From Atopomonas hussainii (lineage in GTDB: Bacteria > Pseudomonadota > Gammaproteobacteria > Pseudomonadales > Pseudomonadaceae), in the NCBI RefSeq assembly GCF_900109735.1, contig NZ_FOAS01000014.1:62001-126000 (forward strand): a stretch of DNA of 64,000 nucleotides, in the 5' to 3' direction. Both the position numbers and the translations under genes were made by a program. Below, piece by piece: positions 58,433 through 64,000 of the stretch; positions within the stretch are counted from its first letter, which is position 1; each line of letters opens with the position of its first letter. The notes under the pieces are model-generated. The model was not told the origin of the DNA. It saw only the letters and a program-made list of their open reading frames with translations, and ran no database searches.

Positions 58433-59181
58433 GCGCAGCGCTACCGCTCACCGAGCCGTTGTTCTGGCTATTAGCCAGCGTTGGCGTCGTGCTCAGCGGC
58501 ATTTCCAAATCGGGTTTAGCCGGCGGCGCTGGGGTGATTGCCGTGCCGCTATTAAGCCTGGTGCTGCCGCTACCGCTAGCCACCGCACTGCTGTTGCCGC
58601 TGCTGATCGCCATGGATGCGCAAACCCTGCGCTACTACTGGCGGCAGATCAGCTGGGCAGAAGCACGTTTGTTATTGCCCGCTGCTGCCTTAGGCGTTGC
58701 GCTGGGTACAGCCCTGTTAGGTAGCCTCTCGGCCACGCACTTACAGCTGATGCTGGGTGTGCTCTGTGTGCTGTTTGCCCTGTGGCAAAACCTGCTGCCC
58801 TACCTGACCCGCTGGCGCCGCGCCGCCTTGCTGTGGGGCACCCTTAGCGGAGTGAGCAGCACCTTATTGCATGCCGGCGGGCCACCGCTAAATGCCTATT
58901 TGCTGGGGCGCAACTTGGTCAAAGCGCATTGGCTAGCCACCGCAGCGGTGGTGTTTGCGCTGATGAACTGGCTGAAAGTGCCGGCCTACCTCACGCTTGG
59001 CAGTTGGTCTGCCGACGTGTTGCTCTGCGCCTTGGCCTTACTGCCCTTAGCCTGGCTGGGCGTGTGGCTCGGCAAGCGCCTGCAAGGGCAGATTAACGAA
59101 CAGCAGTTCATTCGCCTGTGTCGCGGCTTATTGCTGCTCTCGGGCCTATTGCTGCTGGGCAAAGCTTGGCTGGCGGCCTAA
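58429..59181 (+). CDS. TSUP-family (TauE/SafE) membrane permease
   Basis: A 250-residue protein with about eight helices. It begins with the family pattern VGVVLSGISKSGLAGGAGVIAVPLLSL and has the matching second half LSGVSSTLLHAGGPPLNAYLLG (GGPP motif). Family members move sulfite, sulfonates or organic anions across the inner membrane; the substrate cannot be told. Coupled to the pirin gene by ATGA. Confidence 0.9.
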   Translation: MSAALPLTEPLFWLLASVGVVLSGISKSGLAGGAGVIAVPLLSLVLPLPLATALLLPLLIAMDAQTLRYYWRQISWAEARLLLPAAALGVALGTALLGSLSATHLQLMLGVLCVLFALWQNLLPYLTRWRRAALLWGTLSGVSSTLLHAGGPPLNAYLLGRNLVKAHWLATAAVVFALMNWLKVPAYLTLGSWSADVLLCALALLPLAWLGVWLGKRLQGQINEQQFIRLCRGLLLLSGLLLLGKAWLAA

Positions 59182-59344
59182 AGCAAGCTTGGCGAGCTGG
59201 TCTTACCAGCACTTGCGGGGCTATTGCCGCTCGGCACAGGCTTGCCTGTTACATGGCCTTACAACTCTGCGATTGGCCACTGCGCAACGGTTACCTCTAG
59301 AATGCGCAAACCTTGCTTAATCAATAATAAAGAAGGAACTGCGC

Positions 59345-60523
59345 ATGCCTGCTGCCGCCAAAGCTCGCTGGTTGGCTTTGTTGATTATTGCCTTGGGTGC
59401 TTTAGCCCTCGGCGCGGCTTATACCTTTAAGCCGCCCGCGCAGAAAAAACCGCAAGTCAGTGCCAAACCCGTGGTGCAAACCTTGCCCCTCACCTTGGCG
59501 GATTACCCCCTCACCATCCGCAGCCAAGGCACAGTACAGCCGCGCAACAGCACCACCTTAGTGACCGAAGTCGCCGGCGAAGTGATCCACATTGCCAGCG
59601 TGTTTGAAGCCGGCGGCCTGTTTAAACGCGGCGATGTGCTGCTACGCATCGACCCGCACGACTACCAAGTCGCCGTGCAACAAGCCGAAGCCGCGCTAGC
59701 CGGCGCCAAAGCACGCTTGGCCGAAGAACTCGGCAAAGCCGAAGTGGCACGGCGCGAATGGGCCAGCCTGATCAAACAAGGCCGCAAGCCCACCGACTTG
59801 GCCCTGCGTAAGCCTTATGTCGATCAGGCTAAAGCCGCGGTAGATTCCGCCCAAGCCGACCTCGCCGCCGCCGAGCGTAAATTAGCGCGCACGCAAATCC
59901 GCGCGCCCTACGATGGCATGGTGCAAAATCGTCAGGCCGATCTGGGCCAGTACGTCAACCTCGGCACCGCGCTTGGCCAAGTGTTCGCCACCGACAGCGC
60001 CGAAGTGCGCCTACCAATTGCCGATCAGCAATTGCCGTTTCTCTACAGCAGCGCGCAACACAGCGTCGCCCATCAACAAGCGGTTAACCTATCGGCCCAG
60101 TTTGGCGCGCAAAGCGTCAGCTGGCCGGCACGTATTGTGCGCAGCGAGGCCACGGTGGATGAACGCAACCGCATGCACTATTTAGTCGCGCGCATCGACG
60201 ACCCCTACAACCTACGCGCTAACAGCACTGCACCGGCGTTAAAAGTTGGCAGCTTTGTGCAAGCCGCGATCAGCGGCGAGCCACTGACGCAGGTGTACCG
60301 CCTACCGCGCAGCCTGTTACATGGCGATAATCAATTGCTGGTCGCCGACCGCGACGACCGCCTGCAACAGCGCACCCTCACCTTACTGCGCAGCACCGGG
60401 CAGTACATTTACTTCCGCAGCGGCACTGAGCCCGGCGACCGTGCCATCCAAACCGCGCTAGAGCTGCCCGTGCCCGGCACCGCCCTTCAAGTTAACCCCG
60501 CAACGCAGCAGGCCACGCCATGA
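59345..60523 (+). CDS. RND efflux periplasmic adaptor
   Basis: A 392-residue adaptor anchored by an N-terminal helix (~residues 8-27, RWLALLIIALGALALGAAY) rather than a lipid. Lipoyl half-motifs: VTEVAGEVIHIASVFEAGGLFKRGDVLLRIDP and RTQIRAPYDGMVQNRQADLGQYVNLG around a short coiled coil (~105-180). GAAGGA precedes the ATG. The stop overlaps the next gene by ATGA. It belongs to a different branch than the adaptor at 50561. No outer-membrane channel gene nearby. Confidence 0.92.
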   Translation: MPAAAKARWLALLIIALGALALGAAYTFKPPAQKKPQVSAKPVVQTLPLTLADYPLTIRSQGTVQPRNSTTLVTEVAGEVIHIASVFEAGGLFKRGDVLLRIDPHDYQVAVQQAEAALAGAKARLAEELGKAEVARREWASLIKQGRKPTDLALRKPYVDQAKAAVDSAQADLAAAERKLARTQIRAPYDGMVQNRQADLGQYVNLGTALGQVFATDSAEVRLPIADQQLPFLYSSAQHSVAHQQAVNLSAQFGAQSVSWPARIVRSEATVDERNRMHYLVARIDDPYNLRANSTAPALKVGSFVQAAISGEPLTQVYRLPRSLLHGDNQLLVADRDDRLQQRTLTLLRSTGQYIYFRSGTEPGDRAIQTALELPVPGTALQVNPATQQATP

Positions 60524-63500
60524 GCAACCAGCAAGGCGGGGTTTTGGCTTGGTGGGCACGTAACCCCGTGGCCGCCAACTTGCTGATGGTGTTTATTCTG
60601 CTGCTGGGCATCTTCAGCTACTTGCAGCTGAAAAAACGCACCTTCCCAGACTTTGAGGTGTACACCATTCAAGTCACCGTGCCGTTTTTAGGCGGCGCGC
60701 CGGAAGATGTCGAAAAAGGCGTGGTGATCAAGATTGAGGAAGCAGTACAAGACCTCAAAGGCATCAAGCGCATCAACAGCACCGCCACCGACGTGCTGGC
60801 CACGGTGCTGATCGAGCTGCAAACCGGCGTCGACATCGACACCAGCCTCAACGACATCAAGAACCGCATCGACGCCATCACCAGCTTCCCCGATGAGGCC
60901 GAAAAACCCATCGTCGCCAAATTTGAGCCGCGTCAGCAGGTGCTCTGGCTATCGCTGCACGGCAACCTCGACGACACCCTGCGCAAACGCCTCGCCCAGC
61001 AAATCCGCGATGAAGTGCTGAGCCTGCCGGAGGTTAATCAAGCCGAGGTGGTCGGCGATCGCGACTTTGAGATCAGCATTGAAATCAGCGAAACCGCCCT
61101 GCGCCGCTACGGCCTAAGCTTCGACGATGTCGCCCGCGCCGTGCGGCAAAGCGCCATTGACCTGTCTGGCGGGCAACTGAAAACCAGCGGTGGCGACCTG
61201 CAACTGCGCAGCCAAACGCAGGTGTACCAAGGCGATGAATTCCGCCAACTGCTGCTGCGCACTTTTGCCGACGGCTCGCGCCTGTATCTGGGCGATGTCG
61301 CCACGGTGCGCGACGGTTTTGTCGAAAGCCAAGGCTTTTCGCGCTTTAACGGCACGCCGAGCTTATCCATTCAAGTGGTATCGCTGGGCGATCAAAACGA
61401 CTTAGCCATCGCCAAAGCAGTGAAGGATTATGTCGCCGAGCGCCGCGCCACACTGCCGCCGGGTGTCGAGCTGGACAGCTGGGGCGATGCCTCGTACTAC
61501 CTCAACGACCGCCTCGACATGATGTTCCGCAACATGCTGCAAGGCGCGCTGTTGGTGTTCTTGGTGCTCAGCCTGTTCTTACGTTTACGCGTGGCGTTTT
61601 GGGTGATTCTCGGCATTCCCGTAGCCTTTGCCGGCGCCCTGTGGTTGATGAACAACCCACTGCTGCCGGTGGGCATCAACATGCTCTCGCTGTTCGGCTT
61701 TATCTTAGTGCTGGGCATCGTGGTGGACGACGCCATCATCATTGGCGAAAGCATTTATACCGAGGTCAACGAGCACGGCCACAGCCTGCACAACGTGATC
61801 AACGGCGCCGAACGCGTGGCCACCGCCGCCACCTTTGGCGTGCTCACCACGGTGGTCGCCTTTGTGCCCATGTTGTTTATTGAAGGCACCGCCGGGGCGT
61901 TTTTTGAGTCGCTCGCCTTGGTGGTGATTCTCTGCTTGCTGTTCTCGCTGGTGGAGTCGAAATGGATTTTGCCCGCCCACTTAGCCCACGGCGCCATGCC
62001 GCCGCTTAACCCAAGCAGTCGCTGGCAGCGTGTGCAAGCCGCCTGCAGCGGCGCACTGGAGCGCATCGCCCGCGAACACTACCCACGCTGGCTAGCCCAT
62101 GCCCTGCACTACCGCGCCGTCACCGTAGCCTTGTTCGTTGCCTTATTACTGTTTGGGGCCAGCTTGATGGTCGGCGGTTTGGTCAAGGTCGAGATCTTCC
62201 CCGATGTACCGTCGGACTTTATCCGCACCAACCTGACCATGAATAACGGCACCCCCAGCGAGGCGCGTAACGCTGCGCTGGATCGCATGGAGGCCGCGCT
62301 GTACGAAGTGGATGCCGAATACCGACAGACCTTCCCCGAGGCCGAACACGGCTTTATTCAGTACGTGCTGGTGTTTACCGACAGCGAACTAGGCGGCCAA
62401 CTGGTGGTCGAGCTAGCCAAGCCCGAAGACCGCCTGTGGGATGCCAAAACCATCGAAAACAAATGGCGCAGCGCCGTGGGCCAATTACCCGGCGCGCGAC
62501 AACTGCGTTTTTACAGCGGCACGCATATTGGTGGCGGCTCAGCGTTAGATTTTCAGCTCTCGGGCAATCACTACGACAACCTCAAGCGCGCCTCCGAAGC
62601 GCTCAGCGCAGCACTGGCCGAGTACGACGGCGTGTTTGATATTCGCTCATCCTTCAGCGCCGGCGCCGAAGAACTGCGCATCCACATCACCCCGCAAGCC
62701 GAGGCCTTAGGTCTAACCCAAGCCGAATTAGCTCGCCAAGTACGCCAAGCCTTTTATGGTGAAGAAGCCCAGCGCATTCAACGCGGCCGCGACGATATCC
62801 GCGTGATGGTGCGCTACCCCGAGTCGGCCCGCCGCTCAATGGCAGACCTTGAAAACATGCGCATCCGCACCACCAGCGGCGACGAAGTACCCTTCACCAG
62901 CGTGGCGCGCATTGAACGCAGCGCGGCACTGGCCAGCATTACCCGCAGCGATCGGCAGCGCGTAGTGTCCATCACCGCCGATATCGACCAAAGCCGCACG
63001 CAGTCCGGCACGGTGATTGAAGACATCGAACAGCGCGTCATCCCGCGGATTCTCGCCCAATACCCCGGGGTGAGTTACAACCTCACCGGCTCGGCTGAAG
63101 AACAGCAAAAGTTTGTCAGCGACTTTGCCAAGAAATTCGCCTTGGCCATTATCGGCATCTACATCCTGCTCGCCGTGCCGCTTAAGTCCTACAGCCAGCC
63201 ACTGCTGATCATGTCGGCGATACCTTACGGTTTTGTCGGCGCTGTCGTCGGCCATTGGCTGATTGGCCAGAGTTTCAGCATGTTGTCCTGCTTTGGCCTA
63301 ATCGCCCTCTCTGGGGTGGTGGTGAATGACTCGCTAGTGATGGTCGACTTCGTCAACCGCGGCCGCGAACAAGGCCTGAACCGCACCGAAGCTATCCTGC
63401 AAGCCGGTAGCCAGCGTTTTCGGGCGATTATTCTTACCTCGCTGACCACCTTCTTCGGCCTGTTACCCATCCTGTTTGAAACCAGCCTACAAGCACAGTT

Positions 63501-63645
63501 TCTAAAACCGATGGCCACCGCACTGGGCTTTGGCATCTTGTTCGCCACGGCTATCACTTTGTTTTTAGTGCCTAGCTTGTACTTAATACTGGCTGACCTA
63601 CGCCAAGCCATACGCCAGCGAGTCAATCAGTCAAACACAGCATAA
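60520..63645 (+). CDS. RND-family inner-membrane transporter
   Basis: A 1041-residue RND permease with duplicated six-helix halves. N-terminus WWARNPVAANLLMVFILLLG and RTFPDFEVYTIQVTVPFLGGAPEDVEKGV mark the group of RND pumps with short adaptors (VexF/YerP-like), distinct from the MexF-type pump above. The relay Asp pair is in GIVVDDAIIIGESIYTEV. C-terminal half: SMLSCFGLIALSGVVVNDSLVMVDFVNRG. It uses ATGA coupling with the adaptor. The substrate is unknown. Confidence 0.93.
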   Translation: MSNQQGGVLAWWARNPVAANLLMVFILLLGIFSYLQLKKRTFPDFEVYTIQVTVPFLGGAPEDVEKGVVIKIEEAVQDLKGIKRINSTATDVLATVLIELQTGVDIDTSLNDIKNRIDAITSFPDEAEKPIVAKFEPRQQVLWLSLHGNLDDTLRKRLAQQIRDEVLSLPEVNQAEVVGDRDFEISIEISETALRRYGLSFDDVARAVRQSAIDLSGGQLKTSGGDLQLRSQTQVYQGDEFRQLLLRTFADGSRLYLGDVATVRDGFVESQGFSRFNGTPSLSIQVVSLGDQNDLAIAKAVKDYVAERRATLPPGVELDSWGDASYYLNDRLDMMFRNMLQGALLVFLVLSLFLRLRVAFWVILGIPVAFAGALWLMNNPLLPVGINMLSLFGFILVLGIVVDDAIIIGESIYTEVNEHGHSLHNVINGAERVATAATFGVLTTVVAFVPMLFIEGTAGAFFESLALVVILCLLFSLVESKWILPAHLAHGAMPPLNPSSRWQRVQAACSGALERIAREHYPRWLAHALHYRAVTVALFVALLLFGASLMVGGLVKVEIFPDVPSDFIRTNLTMNNGTPSEARNAALDRMEAALYEVDAEYRQTFPEAEHGFIQYVLVFTDSELGGQLVVELAKPEDRLWDAKTIENKWRSAVGQLPGARQLRFYSGTHIGGGSALDFQLSGNHYDNLKRASEALSAALAEYDGVFDIRSSFSAGAEELRIHITPQAEALGLTQAELARQVRQAFYGEEAQRIQRGRDDIRVMVRYPESARRSMADLENMRIRTTSGDEVPFTSVARIERSAALASITRSDRQRVVSITADIDQSRTQSGTVIEDIEQRVIPRILAQYPGVSYNLTGSAEEQQKFVSDFAKKFALAIIGIYILLAVPLKSYSQPLLIMSAIPYGFVGAVVGHWLIGQSFSMLSCFGLIALSGVVVNDSLVMVDFVNRGREQGLNRTEAILQAGSQRFRAIILTSLTTFFGLLPILFETSLQAQFLKPMATALGFGILFATAITLFLVPSLYLILADLRQAIRQRVNQSNTA

Positions 63646-63654
63646 AAGTCATTA

Positions 63655-63739
63655 AAGCGCCTGAAATGCTTGCGCAATACATCTATAGATTCTAAATGGG
63701 TGCGCCCTATAAGACGGTGAGTAAATACCGCAGGCGCTT
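63655..63739. repeat. 9-bp inverted repeats between RND pump and integrase
   Basis: AAGCGCCTG (63655-63663) and CAGGCGCTT (63731-63739) are exact inverted copies 67 bases apart, in the gap between two convergent genes. No attC core sites (RYYYAAC/GTTRRRY) are recognisable, so this is more likely a long-range hairpin or terminator. Confidence 0.4.
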
Positions 63740-63748
63740 ATGCTCAGC

Positions 63749-64000
63749 CTAAACCGGCCGATCTAAAGGACTTATCACAGCCAAGCCGCCACGATTCAAC
63801 ACATGCGTATAGATTTGCGTGGTTTTAACATCCGCATGACCGAGTAACTCTTGCACCGTCCGAATATCTTGGCCGCTTTCAAGCAAATGCGTAGCAAACG
63901 AGTGGCGCAGCGTGTGCGGCGTCGCAGGTTTTGTTAAACCAACAGCGCGCACCGCATTACGCATCGCGCGTTGCACCGTTTTTTCGTGAACATGATGCCG
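63749..64000 (-). CDS. intI: Integron-type tyrosine recombinase IntI, C-terminal part
   Basis: The last 83 residues of a tyrosine recombinase; the gene continues past the right edge. It begins [25 protein letters not shown], followed by the catalytic [18 protein letters not shown] (H-x-x-R box), [17 protein letters not shown] (second His and the nucleophilic Tyr) and a short [10 protein letters not shown] end. [13 protein letters not shown] and [20 protein letters not shown] are very characteristic of integron integrases rather than XerC/D. It is convergent with the RND pump. attI and any gene cassettes should lie beyond the integrase start, to the right of the window. Whether it is full length cannot be seen. 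Confidence 0.93.
   Translation of the reverse strand, partial: RHHVHEKTVQRAMRNAVRAVGLTKPATPHTLRHSFATHLLESGQDIRTVQELLGHADVKTTQIYTHVLNRGGLAVISPLDRPV

Noticed and set aside
63646..63748. attC or attI site beside the integrase 3' end
   Set aside because: No RYYYAAC/GTTRRRY core sites; in integrons the recombination sites lie on the integrase 5' side, outside the window.

Overview
The window is a stretch of a proteobacterial chromosome, most likely Pseudomonadaceae. Several blocks keep gene orders I associate with Pseudomonas: lexA-sulA; icd / nudJ-mnmA-hflD-x-purB-roxA ... aceA; murB-ptp-kdsB-trm112-lpxK-exbD-exbB-comEC; gpsA ... hybrid kinase-fabA-fabB; and nasA-PP2C/kinase-nirB-nirD-nasC-cobA. 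Coding density is high, many neighbours overlap by 4 bases (ATGA or GTGA), and start codons include GTG and TTG. I see no rRNA, tRNA, CRISPR array or insertion sequence. The species was not identified.

Layout. 1-4.1 kb: the 5' part of fadH (minus strand) faces a nitrilase-fold protein and an AraC-type regulator, with a 21-bp-period direct repeat between them. 4.1-9.4 kb: an SDR, a DTW tRNA-modifying enzyme, and a TonB receptor + PepSY membrane-protein pair. 9.4-10.6 kb: SOS-controlled lexA-sulA. 10.6-21.8 kb: icd, the nudJ-mnmA-hflD-(DMT transporter)-purB block, roxA and three small coupled genes, and aceA behind a structured intergenic region. 21.9-31.6 kb: mainly minus-strand envelope genes (murB, low-Mr phosphatase, kdsB, trm112, lpxK, exbD, exbB), DNA-uptake genes (comEC, comEA), sixA and gpsA. 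31.7-38.6 kb: a TonB receptor, a periplasmic protein and a hybrid histidine kinase in one operon, then fabA-fabB. 39.1-49.5 kb: a complete nitrate assimilation cluster. 49.5-63.6 kb: two tandem small paralogues of unknown function, two RND efflux pairs, and a photolyase/SDR and pirin/TSUP group. 63.7-64.0 kb: the C-terminus of an integron-type tyrosine recombinase running off the right edge.

How genes work together. The nitrate cluster is the best-defined system: NasA imports nitrate, NasC reduces it to nitrite, NirBD reduces nitrite to ammonium, and CobA makes the siroheme precursor for NirB. Both transcription units (nasA and nirB) carry a sigma54-type promoter followed by a leader with hairpins bearing hexaloops with A at position 1 and G at position 4. 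In each leader the last such hairpin overlaps the 5' arm of an intrinsic terminator. This is the architecture of ANTAR (NasT-type) antitermination, and an NtrC-like site lies upstream of nirB. IDH and isocitrate lyase, which compete at the isocitrate branch point, both lie in the 10-22 kb block. The LexA encoded here is also a plausible regulator of the integron integrase at the right edge, as known for many integrons.

Most noteworthy for follow-up: the integron integrase edge, the TonB receptor/periplasmic protein/hybrid kinase operon, the paired antitermination leaders, a nitrilase-fold protein lacking its catalytic cysteine, the tandem unknown small genes, and an orphan transcription unit with terminators before the pirin gene.
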